DNA of 16,072 bases from Gammaproteobacteria bacterium (GTDB taxonomy: Bacteria > Pseudomonadota > Gammaproteobacteria > DRLM01), in the NCBI GenBank assembly GCA_015490395.1, contig WFXX01000115.1, positions 1 to 16,072 on the forward strand, read 5' to 3'. This document shows, in pieces, positions 5,296-12,876 of the stretch. Both the position numbers and the translations under genes were made by a program. Below the pieces are notes generated by a model. That model did not search any database and was not told where the DNA came from. It worked only from the letters and a program-made list of their open reading frames with translations. Position 1 is the stretch's first letter; each line of letters starts with the position of its first letter.

Positions 5296-7365
5296 ATGGC
5301 CCGCGAGATCCTGGTCACCAGCGCCCTGCCCTACGCCAACGGCCCCCTGCACCTGGGCCACCTGGTGGAGTACGTCCAGACCGACGTCTGGGTGCGCTTC
5401 CAGCGCCTGCGGGGGCACCGCTGCCTCTACGTCTGTGCCGACGACGCCCACGGCACCCCCATCATGCTGCGCGCCCGCCAGGAGGGGATCCCCCCGGAGG
5501 CGCTCATCGAGCGGGTGGGCCGGGAGCACCGGGAGGACTTCGCTGCCTTCCGCATCGGCTTCGACCAGTACCACTCCACCCACTCGGAGGAGAACCGGGA
5601 GCTGGCGGAGCTGATCTATCGGCGCCTCAAGGCCGGAGGCCACATCGTGGAGCGGGTGGTGCGCCAGGCCTACGACCCCGAGGAGGGCCTGTTCCTGCCC
5701 GACCGCTACATCCGGGGCACCTGCCCCCGCTGCGGGACCCCCGAGCAGTACGGGGACAGCTGCGAGGCCTGCGGGGCCACCTACAGCGCCACCGAGCTCA
5801 AGGACCCCGTCTCGGTGCTCTCCGGGGTCCGGCCCGTGGAGCGGGAGTCGGTGCATTACTTCTTCCGGCTGCGGGACTTCGAGCCCATGCTGCGCCGCTG
5901 GGTGGCCGAGGGCGGGCACCTGCAGCCCGAGGTGGCCCGCAAGCTCCAGGAGTGGTTCGACCAGGGATTGCAGGACTGGGACATCTCCCGGGACGCCCCC
6001 TATTTCGGCTTCGAGATCCCCGACGCCCCAGGCAAGTACTTCTACGTCTGGCTGGACGCCCCCATCGGCTACATGGCCAGCTTCAAGGCCTGGTGCCGGC
6101 GCACCGGCGCTGATTTCGACGCCTTCTGGAGGCCCGACAGCCAGGCCGAGCTCTACCACTTCATCGGCAAGGACATCGTCTACTTCCACGCCCTGTTCTG
6201 GCCGGCCATGCTGGAGGGAGCCGGCTTCCGCAAGCCCACCGCCATCTTCGCCCACGGTTTCCTCACCGTGAACGGGCAGAAGATGTCCAAGTCGCGCGGG
6301 ACCTTCATCACCGCCCGCCGTTACCTGGAGCACCTGGACCCCGAGGCCTTGCGCTACTACTTGGCGGCCAAGCTGGGCCCGGGGGTGGAGGACCTGGATC
6401 TCAACCTGGAGGACTTCGTCCAGCGGGTCAACAGCGACCTGGTGGGCAAGGTGGTGAACATCGCCGCCCGCTGCGCCGGCTTCATCACCAGGGGCTTCGA
6501 GGGGCGCCTGGCCGAGGGCCTGGAGGCCCCCGCCCTGCAGGAGGCCTTCGTCGCCGAGGGGGAGGCCATCGCCCGCCTCTACGAGGGGCGGGCCTACGGA
6601 CAGGCCATGCGGGCCATCATGGCCCTGGCGGACCGGGCCAACCGCTACATCGACGAGGCCAGGCCCTGGGTCCTGGCTCGGGAGGGCGGTCAGGAGGCAC
6701 GGCTGCAGGCGGTCTGCACCCAGGGCCTGAACCTCTTCCGGCTGCTCATGATCTACCTCAAGCCGGTGTTGCCCCGCATCGCGGAGGAGGCCGAGGCCTT
6801 CCTGGCCGACGGCCCCTGGACCTGGGAGGACCTGGGACGCCCCCTCCTGGGCCGCGCGATCCGCCCCTACCGCCCTCTCATGACCCGCCTGGACCCCGCG
6901 CGGGTCCAGGCCCTGGTGGCGGCTTCCCGGGAGGACCTGGCCCCCCGCCGGGCCGACGGCGGCGCCCCGGGCCGCCCAGGGCGAGGCGGCGGCCAGGGGG
7001 GCCTGGAGCGGGAGGCCCCGCAGGGATATGCCTCCCTCCAGGACCTGGAACGGCTTGACCTGCGGGTAGCCCGGATCCTGAAGGCCGAGCCCGTGGAGGG
7101 GGCCGACCGGCTCCTGCGCCTCGTCGTGGAACTGGGGCGCGGGGACCGGCGCACTGTCCTTGCTGGGATCCGCGGGGCCTACCGGCCCGAGGAGCTGGTG
7201 GGCCGCCTGACGGTGGTGGCGGCCAACCTGCCCCCGCGCAAGATGCGTTTCGGTACCTCCGAGGCCATGGTCCTGGCCGCCGGCTCAGGCCGCGGGGGGC
7301 TCTGGCTCCTCACCCCGGACGAGCACCGCCCCCACGCCCCGGAGCCCGGCACGCCCGTGCGCTGA
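5296..7365 (+). CDS. metG: Methionyl-tRNA synthetase with C-terminal tRNA-binding domain
   Basis: MetG attaches methionine to tRNA-Met. The 689-residue protein is a complete class I enzyme: the HIGH-type motif HLGH at 19-22 (preceded by SALPYANGPL), a zinc knuckle C143-x2-C146...C156-x2-C159, WLDAPIGYMASF and DIVYFHALFWPAML in the catalytic core, and KMSKS at 329-333. An anticodon-binding helical domain follows. A Gly/Arg/Pro-rich linker (about 545-577) leads to a Trbp111/EMAP-like dimerization and tRNA-binding domain (about 578-689) with DLRVARIL, ADRLLRL and NLPPRKMRFGTSEAMVLAA. Full length matches the E. coli type. The ATG at 5296 gives the canonical N-terminus; the ribosome-binding site is only gacgagag. 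It is divergent from apbC and followed by the rsx operon, an order also known in pseudomonads with extra genes between. Confidence 0.98.
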   Translation: MAREILVTSALPYANGPLHLGHLVEYVQTDVWVRFQRLRGHRCLYVCADDAHGTPIMLRARQEGIPPEALIERVGREHREDFAAFRIGFDQYHSTHSEENRELAELIYRRLKAGGHIVERVVRQAYDPEEGLFLPDRYIRGTCPRCGTPEQYGDSCEACGATYSATELKDPVSVLSGVRPVERESVHYFFRLRDFEPMLRRWVAEGGHLQPEVARKLQEWFDQGLQDWDISRDAPYFGFEIPDAPGKYFYVWLDAPIGYMASFKAWCRRTGADFDAFWRPDSQAELYHFIGKDIVYFHALFWPAMLEGAGFRKPTAIFAHGFLTVNGQKMSKSRGTFITARRYLEHLDPEALRYYLAAKLGPGVEDLDLNLEDFVQRVNSDLVGKVVNIAARCAGFITRGFEGRLAEGLEAPALQEAFVAEGEAIARLYEGRAYGQAMRAIMALADRANRYIDEARPWVLAREGGQEARLQAVCTQGLNLFRLLMIYLKPVLPRIAEEAEAFLADGPWTWEDLGRPLLGRAIRPYRPLMTRLDPARVQALVAASREDLAPRRADGGAPGRPGRGGGQGGLEREAPQGYASLQDLERLDLRVARILKAEPVEGADRLLRLVVELGRGDRRTVLAGIRGAYRPEELVGRLTVVAANLPPRKMRFGTSEAMVLAAGSGRGGLWLLTPDEHRPHAPEPGTPVR

Positions 7366-7382
7366 GCCCTTATCGCGTCCAT

Positions 7383-7396
7383 CTATATGCATATAG
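7383..7396. promoter_or_regulatory. 14-bp AT-rich perfect palindrome downstream of metG
   Basis: CTATATGCATATAG is a perfect palindrome 17 bp after the metG stop. It stands out as AT-rich in a strongly GC-rich window. It could be an operator or contain -10-like bases for a transcript heading to rsxA, but no matching -35 is visible and rsxA starts 194 bp further on. The role is unknown. Confidence 0.4.
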
Positions 7397-7398
7397 CC

Positions 7399-7418
7399 GG
7401 CCTCCCGGGACGGAGGCC
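7399..7418. other. GC hairpin after metG
   Basis: ggcctcc (7399-7405) and ggaggcc (7412-7418) form a perfect 7-bp stem with a six-base loop, directly after the AT palindrome. No T-run follows, so it is at most part of a metG 3' end or a stabilising stem. Confidence 0.35.
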
Positions 7419-7456
7419 CGGGAACGCGGCCGTGCCCCGGCGGACTAAGAGATGAC

Positions 7457-7512
7457 GAGGAGCCACGGCGGCGCGGCGGGATGAGGGAAGCAGCGTGGCT
7501 TCTTTTCCTTTT
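7457..7512 (+). terminator. Hairpin with T-rich tail upstream of rsxA (terminator or attenuator)
   Basis: agccacg (7461-7467) pairs perfectly with cgtggct (7494-7500) and can be lengthened to 11 pairs through 7457-7504 with two G-U pairs. An alternative compact stem uses gaagc (7487-7491) and gcttc (7498-7502) around a six-base loop. Both share the 3' arm and are followed by ttttccttttcc (7503-7514). This is the only stem plus T-tract seen in the window. It may end metG transcription about 140 nt after the stop, or act as an attenuator in an rsx leader. The rest of the 7366-7589 gap also holds a small ctaac-ttg-gttag inverted repeat (7526-7538) and no convincing gene. Confidence 0.45.
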
Positions 7513-7589
7513 CCGCCGCCTTCCGCTAACTTGGTTAGGGATCGGCGCGTCGGAGGCCACCCGATGAGCCATCCCCCGAGGAGCGCCCC

Positions 7590-8171
7590 ATGAGCGAGTA
7601 CGTGCTGCTGCTGGTCGGCACGGTGCTGGTGAACAACTTCGTGCTGGTCAAGTTCCTGGGCCTGTGCCCCTTTATGGGCGTCTCCCGCAAGCTGGAGACG
7701 GCCCTAGGCATGGGCCTGGCCACCACCTTCGTGCTCACCCTGGCCTCGGTATGCAGCTATCTGGTCAACACCTACCTGCTGGTACCCTTGGGGCTGGAGT
7801 ACCTGCGCACCATCAGCTTCATCCTGGTCATCGCCGTGGTGGTCCAGTTCACCGAGATGGTGGTGCACAAGACCAGCCCTCTGCTACACCAGGTGCTGGG
7901 CATCTATCTGCCGCTGATCACCACCAACTGCGCGGTGCTGGGAGTGGCCCTGCTCAACACCCAGGAAGGCCACGGCTTCCTCGCCTCCGCCGTCTACGGC
8001 CTGGGCGCCTCCTTGGGCTTTACGCTGGTGCTGGTGCTCTTTGCCGCCCTGCGCGAGCGCATCGCCGCGGCCGATGTGCCGGTGCCTTTTCGGGGGCCAG
8101 CCATCGGCCTGATCACCGCCGGCCTGATGTCCATGGCCTTCATGGGTTTCTCGGGTCTGGTGCGGGGGTAA
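7590..8171 (+). CDS. rsxA: Electron transport complex subunit RsxA/RnfA
   Basis: RsxA is an integral inner-membrane subunit of the Rsx/Rnf complex, which couples electron transfer between NADH and ferredoxin-type acceptors to ion movement. In E. coli the complex keeps SoxR reduced. The 193-residue protein has about six hydrophobic helices and the two inverted signature motifs LGLCPFMGVS (Cys26) and LITTNCAVLG (Cys114). In Rnf structures these cysteines, with their RsxE counterparts, hold a [2Fe-2S] cluster inside the membrane. The ATG at 7590 has a strong GAGGAG (7578-7583) six bases upstream, the best ribosome-binding site of the operon. It is the first gene of rsxABCDGE and follows a 224-bp gap after metG, so a promoter is expected there. 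Confidence 0.97.
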   Translation: MSEYVLLLVGTVLVNNFVLVKFLGLCPFMGVSRKLETALGMGLATTFVLTLASVCSYLVNTYLLVPLGLEYLRTISFILVIAVVVQFTEMVVHKTSPLLHQVLGIYLPLITTNCAVLGVALLNTQEGHGFLASAVYGLGASLGFTLVLVLFAALRERIAAADVPVPFRGPAIGLITAGLMSMAFMGFSGLVRG

Positions 8172-8175
8172 AGCC

Positions 8176-8796
8176 GTGGACGGCCTGATCGCCCCCCTGC
8201 TGGTCCTGGGCGCCCTGGCGCTGCCCTCCGGGCTGCTGCTGGGCTTCGCCGCCGTGCGCTTCAAGGTGGAGGAGGACCCGGTGGTGGACCAGATCGACGC
8301 CCTCCTCCCCCAGACCCAGTGCGGCCAGTGCGGCTATCCGGGCTGCCGCCCCTACGCCGAGGCCATCGCCAGGGGCGAGGCGGACATCAACCAGTGCCCA
8401 CCGGGCGGGGAGGCCGGGGTGCAGGCCTTGGCCGATCTCCTGGGCCGCGAGCCCAAGCCCCTGCGCGGCGGGACCCAGGCGAAGGAGAAGGTGCGCGCCG
8501 TGGCGGTCATCGACGAGGACCGCTGCATCGGCTGCACCCTCTGCATCCAGGCCTGCCCGGTGGATGCCATCGTGGGGGCCGCCAAGCAGATGCATACCGT
8601 CATCGCCCGCGAGTGCACCGGCTGCGAGCTGTGCGTGCCCCCCTGCCCGGTGGACTGCATCCGCATGGAGCCGGTGCCCGAGCGCATCGACACCTGGCAG
8701 TGGCCTTATCCGGACCGGCCCGGCGAGGAGGAGCCGGCGCCCCTGTTCCCAGGCGCCCCCTCCCAGAGGCCCGCTGCCTTGGAGCGGCGGGTGTGA
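8176..8796 (+). CDS. rsxB: Electron transport complex iron-sulfur subunit RsxB/RnfB
   Basis: RsxB is the cytoplasm-facing ferredoxin-like subunit that relays electrons within the complex. The 206-residue protein has an N-terminal hydrophobic anchor (about 3-28), then a [4Fe-4S] domain with C49-x2-C52-x4-C57 and C74 (TQCGQCGYPGC and QCPPGG). Two ferredoxin clusters follow: C117-x2-C120-x2-C123-x3-C127P and C147-x2-C150-x2-C153-x3-C157P. The C-terminus is Pro/Glu-rich. The GTG at 8176 begins four bases after the rsxA stop and gives the expected short lead into the membrane helix; ggggg upstream serves as a poor ribosome-binding site. The stop overlaps the rsxC start in GTGA. Confidence 0.97.
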   Translation: MDGLIAPLLVLGALALPSGLLLGFAAVRFKVEEDPVVDQIDALLPQTQCGQCGYPGCRPYAEAIARGEADINQCPPGGEAGVQALADLLGREPKPLRGGTQAKEKVRAVAVIDEDRCIGCTLCIQACPVDAIVGAAKQMHTVIARECTGCELCVPPCPVDCIRMEPVPERIDTWQWPYPDRPGEEEPAPLFPGAPSQRPAALERRV

Positions 8797-10396
8797 GGCC
8801 GGCCCGAGCCGTCTTCCCTGGGGGCGTCCACCCCCCGCAGCACAAGGAGGCCGCCCTGGAGCTGCGGGTGGGCCAGGTGCGCCTGCCCCGCCGCCTGATC
8901 TTGCCCCTGCACCAGCACATCGGCCAGTCCGCCGAGCCGGTGGTGGAGGCCGGCAGGAGGTGCTCAAGGGCCAGCTCATCGCCAAGGCCAGCGGCTACGT
9001 CAGCGTCGCCGTCCACGCCTCCAGCTCCGGCCGGGTGGTCGCGGTGGAGGAGCACCCCGTCCCACATCCCTCGGGCCTCAGCGCCCCCTGCGTGATCATC
9101 GAGACCGACGGGCGCGAGCGCTGGGTCCCGCCACCGCCCCCGGTGGACTACACCCGCACCGACCCCAGCCACCTGCGCAACCTGGTGCGCGAAGCGGGCA
9201 TCGTGGGCCTGGGCGGGGCGGGCTTCCCCTCCTTCATCAAGCTCAACCCCGGCCGGGGACGGCAGGTGGAGACCCTGATCCTCAACGGGGTGGAGTGCGA
9301 GCCGTACATCACCTGCGACGACGCCCTGATGCGCGAGCGCCCCCGGGAGATCCTGGCCGGGGCCCACATCATGCGCCACGCCCTCCAGGCCCGCGAGTGC
9401 GTGGTAGCCGTGGAGGACAACAAGCCGGGGGCCTACGAGGCCATGCGCGAGGCCGCGGCCAAGGAGGGGGATGTGCGCGTGGTGCTGCTGCCCACCCGCT
9501 ACCCCCAAGGGAGCGAGAAGCAGCTCATCCAGGTGCTCACCGGCAAGGAGGTCCCCAGCAATGGCTTGCCCATCGACGTGGGAGTGGTGGTGCACAACGT
9601 GGGCACCGCCTACGCCGTCTACCGGGCCATCCGCTGGGGCGAGCCGCTGGTCTCGCGCGTGGTCACCGTGACCGGTGGGGCGGTGCGCCGGCCGCGGAAC
9701 CTGCGCGTGCCCCTGGGCACGCCCGTGGTGCACCTGCTGCGCGAGTGCGGGGCGGACTTCGACCGCATCGACCGGCTCATCATGGGCGGGCCCATGATGG
9801 GCATCGCCCTGCACACCTGGGACGTCCCGGTGGTCAAGACCACCAACTGCATCATCGCGGCCACCGCCGAGGAGATGCCGCCCCCCGAGCCGCCCATGCC
9901 CTGCATCCGCTGCGGGGCCTGCATGGACGTCTGCCCCGTGGGCCTGCTGCCCCAGCAGCTCTACTGGTACGCCCAGGCCCGGGACCTGGAGCGGGTGCAG
10001 GCCTACAACCTCTTCGACTGCATCGAGTGCGGCTGCTGCGCCTACGTCTGCCCCAGCCGCATCCCCTTGGTGCAGTACTACCGCTTCGCCAAGGGTGCCA
10101 TCTGGGCCCAGGAGCGGGAGCGGCAGAAGGCGGACCTGGCCCGCCGTCGCCACCAGGCCCGGCAGGAGCGTCTGGAGCGAGAGAAGCGGGAGCGGGCCGA
10201 GCGGCTGCGGCAGAAGAAGGCTCAGGCCGCGAGGGCCCCCCAGGAGGCGGTGCGCCAAGCGCTGGAGCGGGCCCAGGCCCGTCGGGAGGAGGCCCGGCGC
10301 CGCGCCCAGGAGCAAGCCCGGGAGCGGGCCGGCCTGGCCCGGGAGCGCGCGGGCGCCCCTCCGCCCCCCCCTTCGTCGGGGGACCGGGAGGGCTGA
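8793..10396 (+). CDS. rsxC: Electron transport complex subunit RsxC/RnfC, reading frame broken near 8954
   Basis: RsxC is the peripheral NADH- and FMN-binding subunit with two [4Fe-4S] clusters. The GTG at 8793 overlaps the rsxB stop and encodes the normal N-terminus, including FPGGVHPPQHKE, RRLILPLHQHIG and AEPVVEAG up to codon 54 (GGC, 8952-8954). The family continuation EVLKGQLIAKASGYVS is in a different frame, starting at 8957. One base is missing, or a -1 shift is needed, giving G-Q-E-V-L-K. After that the gene is open to 10396: GLGGAGFPSFIKL (from about 9206), NGVECEPYI, the Cys clusters CIRCGACMDVCP (9902) and CIECGCCAYVCP (10019), then a charged Arg/Glu/Gln/Ala coiled-coil tail from about 10100. 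The repaired length is about 534 residues. A sequencing error or recent mutation is likelier than programmed shifting, since no slippery heptamer is seen. Confidence 0.9.
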
Positions 10397-10430
10397 TCCC
10401 GCAGGAGCCGGGCCCCGGCCCGGTCTGGAC

Positions 10431-10452
10431 GCCCCGCACCCGAGCGCGGGGC
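10431..10452 (+). other. Intercistronic GC hairpin between rsxC and rsxD
   Basis: gccccgc (10431-10437) and gcggggc (10446-10452) form a perfect 7-bp stem with an eight-base loop in the 99-bp rsxC-rsxD gap, the longest gap in the operon. No T-run follows. It may protect an upstream mRNA segment or modulate rsxD translation. The gap has no convincing ribosome-binding site close to rsxD; aagaagga at about 10461 is too far away. Confidence 0.4.
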
Positions 10453-10495
10453 CACCGCAGAAGAAGGAACTCAAGAGACAACGTCGGCACGGCCC

Positions 10496-11524
10496 ATGGC
10501 CCTGCGCACCCCCAGCTCGCCCCACATCCATGCCGGCACCAGCGTCACCCGGGTGATGCTCCAGGTGGTGGCCGCCACGCTTCCCGGGGTGCTCGTCTAT
10601 GCCTGGCTCTTCGGTCCCGGTCCCTTGGTGAACATCGCCCTGGCGGTGAGCCTGGCCCTGGGGCTGGAAGCGGCCATGCTCGCCCTGCGCGGCCGGCCGC
10701 TCAGGCCCTTCCTCACCGACGGCAGCGTGGTGGTCACGGGACTGCTCTTCGCTCTCGCCCTGCCCCAGCTCACGCCCTGGTGGATCACCGCACTGGGCAT
10801 CGCCTTCGCCGTGGTGGTGGGCAAGCACCTCTTCGGCGGCCTGGGCCACAACCCTTTCAACCCGGCCATGGTGGGCTACGTGATGCTGCTCATCTCCTTC
10901 CCTCGGGAGATGAGCGCCTGGCAGCCCCCCCAGGCCCTGGCTCCGCATCCCTTCGACCTGGCCGAGACCCTACGCTATGTCTTCACGGGGGCGCTCCCGG
11001 CAGGCCTGGACGCCCTCTCCGGCGCCACCCCGCTCGATACGGTGCGCACCCAGCTCTCCCTGGAGCGGGCCCTGCCGGAGATCCTCCAGGGCCCCCTCTT
11101 CGGGCAGCTGGCCGGGGCCGGCTGGGAATGGGTGAACCTGGCCTTCCTGGCCGGCGGCCTGTGGCTGGTGGCCCGGCGCATCGCCGCCTGGCAGATCCCA
11201 GCCGGGATGCTGGCCGCCCTGGCCCTGCTGGCCGCGGTGTTCCATCTGGTGGACCCCGACCGCTACGCCTCCCCCTTGTTCCACCTCCTCTCGGGGGCCA
11301 CCATGCTGGGGGCCTTCTTCATCGCCACCGATCCGGTCACCGCCGCCACCACCCCCTTGGGGCGGCTGTGCTTCGGGGTAGGGGTGGGCGTGCTGACCTA
11401 CGTCATCCGCACCTGGGGAGGCTATCCGGACGGGGTAGCCTTTGCCGTGCTGCTCATGAACCTGGCCGCCCCCCTGCTGGATCACTACACCCGGCCCCGG
11501 GTCTACGGGCACGGGAGGCGCTGA
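10496..11524 (+). CDS. rsxD: Electron transport complex membrane flavoprotein RsxD/RnfD
   Basis: RsxD is a polytopic inner-membrane subunit carrying covalently bound FMN. The 342-residue protein starts with the family segment SPHIHAGTSVTRVML and has about nine or ten hydrophobic helices. It contains LTDGSVVVTGLLFALALP and the conserved GHNPFNPAMVGYVMLLI. The flavinylation site is T178 in LSGATPLDT (codon 11027), equivalent to the modified threonine of RnfD. GATMLGAFFIATDPVTAATTPLGR follows, and the end is PLLDHYTRP. The ATG at 10496 fits the family N-terminus although no good ribosome-binding site precedes it. The reading frame upstream is open back to the rsxC stop (33 codons, no other start), and rsxC is in the same frame. 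Confidence 0.96.
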   Translation: MALRTPSSPHIHAGTSVTRVMLQVVAATLPGVLVYAWLFGPGPLVNIALAVSLALGLEAAMLALRGRPLRPFLTDGSVVVTGLLFALALPQLTPWWITALGIAFAVVVGKHLFGGLGHNPFNPAMVGYVMLLISFPREMSAWQPPQALAPHPFDLAETLRYVFTGALPAGLDALSGATPLDTVRTQLSLERALPEILQGPLFGQLAGAGWEWVNLAFLAGGLWLVARRIAAWQIPAGMLAALALLAAVFHLVDPDRYASPLFHLLSGATMLGAFFIATDPVTAATTPLGRLCFGVGVGVLTYVIRTWGGYPDGVAFAVLLMNLAAPLLDHYTRPRVYGHGRR

Positions 11525-11531
11525 GGAGACC

Positions 11532-12176
11532 GTGGCCCCCTCGCGGCACATGCTCCGCACCGGCCTGCTCCTGGGCCTGTTCGCGGCGGCGGGCACCCTC
11601 CTGGTGGCCGCCACCCACGAGGCCACCCGCGAGCGCATCGTCGCCAACGAGCGGGCCTACCTGCTGCGCACCCTGCACGAGCTGGTGCCCGAGGAGCTCT
11701 ACGACAACGACCTGGCGGCGGACCGGATCCTGGTGCGCGACCCCCTCCTGGGCGGCCGGGAGCCGCTGCCCGTCTTCCGGGCTCGCCGGGGAGGCCGACC
11801 CGTGGCCGCGGTGCTCACCGCCGTGGCCCCCGACGGCTACGGCGGCGCCATCCGCCTCCTGGTGGGCGTGCGCCACGACGGCACCGTGCTGGGGGTGCGG
11901 ATCCTCTCGCACAAGGAGACCCCGGGGCTGGGGGATGCCATCGACCAGGCCAAGAGCCCCTGGGTGGAGGGCTTCCGGGGCAAGCGCCTGGGAGACCCAC
12001 CGGCGCGGCTGTGGCGAGTGCGCAAGGACGGGGGGGTCTTCGACCAGTTCACCGGGGCCACCATCTCGCCCCGGGCCGTGGTCAAGGCCGTGCGCCGGGC
12101 CTTAGAATACTACCAGCGGCATCGGGAGGCGCTCTTTGCCGTGCCTCCCTCTCGGGAGGAGCCACGCCATGGCTGA
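11532..12176 (+). CDS. rsxG: Electron transport complex FMN-binding subunit RsxG/RnfG
   Basis: RsxG is anchored by one N-terminal helix (about residues 8-28), with the FMN-binding domain on the periplasmic side. The 214-residue protein carries the family segments VLGVRILSHKETPGLGD, W-rich F-R-G-K-R-L, and DQFTGATISPRAVV. T177 in TGATIS is the expected covalent FMN attachment residue. The GTG at 11532 lies seven bases after the rsxD stop with GAGGAG at 11523-11528, only three bases away. An in-frame ATG at 11550 would give a start closer to the helix but is 21 nt from that site. The 3' end overlaps rsxE by eight bases. Confidence 0.94.
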   Translation: MAPSRHMLRTGLLLGLFAAAGTLLVAATHEATRERIVANERAYLLRTLHELVPEELYDNDLAADRILVRDPLLGGREPLPVFRARRGGRPVAAVLTAVAPDGYGGAIRLLVGVRHDGTVLGVRILSHKETPGLGDAIDQAKSPWVEGFRGKRLGDPPARLWRVRKDGGVFDQFTGATISPRAVVKAVRRALEYYQRHREALFAVPPSREEPRHG

Positions 12177-12867
12177 GCCCACCCCCGGCCGGATCCTGGC
12201 CGACGGCCTCTGGGACAACAACCCGGCGCTGGTCCAGATCCTGGGCCTCTGCCCCCTGCTGGCCGTGACCGCCACCGTGGTCAACGGCCTGGCCCTGGGG
12301 CTGGCCACCCTGGCCACCCTGGTGCTCTCCAACAGCGTGGTCTCCCTGGTGCGCCACCACGTCACCCCGGAGATCCGGGTGGCGGTCTACGTGCTCATCA
12401 TCGCCTGCATCGTCACCGCCATCGAGCTGGCGATGAACGCCTTCTTCCACGACCTCTACCTGATCCTGGGGATCTTCGTCCCCCTCATCGTCACCAACTG
12501 CAACATCCTGGCCCGGGCCGAGGCCTTCGCCTCCCGCCAGCGGCTGCTGCCTGCGGCCCTGGACGGCCTGGCCATGGGCCTGGGCTTCACCGCGGTGCTG
12601 GTGGCCCTGGGAGCCATGCGCGAGCTCCTGGGGCGGGGCACCCTCTTCGCCCAGGCCGAGCTGCTCTTCGGTGAGGCCGGCCGCTGGCTGGAGGTGACGG
12701 TGCTGGAGGACTACCGGGGCTGGCTGCTGGCCGCCCTGCCCCCGGGGGCCTTCATCGGGCTGGGCCTGCTCATCGCCCTTAAGAACGTCATCGACGCCCG
12801 GCGCCGGCCCGAGGGTGCCGCCACGCCCGCCCCCGCTCCCGCCGTTGGGCACGCCCACGGGGCCTGA
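12169..12867 (+). CDS. rsxE: Electron transport complex subunit RsxE/RnfE
   Basis: RsxE is the membrane partner and homologue of RsxA. The 232-residue protein has about six hydrophobic helices and the paired cysteines that share the intramembrane [2Fe-2S] cluster: C28 in ILGLCPLLAVT and C111 in IVTNCNILARAEAFA. The N-terminal DGLWDNNPALVQ and internal GFTAVLVALGAMRE are typical. The ATG at 12169 has a GGAGGA site at 12155-12160 with eight-base spacing. Earlier in-frame ATG codons exist from 12136 but lie inside rsxG and would add an unusual tail. The C-terminus has an Ala/Pro-rich end with two histidines (VGHAHGA), perhaps a lineage-specific extension. The gene is followed after nine bases by nth, as in E. 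coli. Confidence 0.96.
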   Translation: MAEPTPGRILADGLWDNNPALVQILGLCPLLAVTATVVNGLALGLATLATLVLSNSVVSLVRHHVTPEIRVAVYVLIIACIVTAIELAMNAFFHDLYLILGIFVPLIVTNCNILARAEAFASRQRLLPAALDGLAMGLGFTAVLVALGAMRELLGRGTLFAQAELLFGEAGRWLEVTVLEDYRGWLLAALPPGAFIGLGLLIALKNVIDARRRPEGAATPAPAPAVGHAHGA

Positions 12868-12876
12868 GGCCGCCGG

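Noticed and set aside
7285..7572. Possible 95-codon minus-strand gene in the metG-rsxA gap
   Set aside because: It overlaps the end of metG, is low in complexity (Arg, Ser, Pro), has no recognisable family, and the region is better explained by RNA structure.
8950..8965. Programmed -1 ribosomal frameshift in rsxC
   Set aside because: No X-XXY-YYZ slippery heptamer and no obvious downstream pseudoknot; a missing base explains the data more simply. Kept as a finding only because of the SD-like sequence.
10100..10396. Charged coiled-coil stretch as a separate gene or repeat element
   Set aside because: It is continuous with the rsxC frame, and gammaproteobacterial RsxC proteins commonly have long charged C-terminal tails.
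8600..10948. A 782-codon open frame antisense to rsxC and rsxD
   Set aside because: Its residue composition (His, Gly, Gln, Ala, Val rich) is the typical antisense shadow of a GC-rich gene, and the plus strand has clear Rsx motifs.
9295..12105. A 936-codon plus-strand open frame across rsxC, rsxD and rsxG
   Set aside because: It is an out-of-frame Gly/Arg/Pro/His-rich reading, while the other frame encodes recognisable subunits with conserved cysteines and FMN sites.
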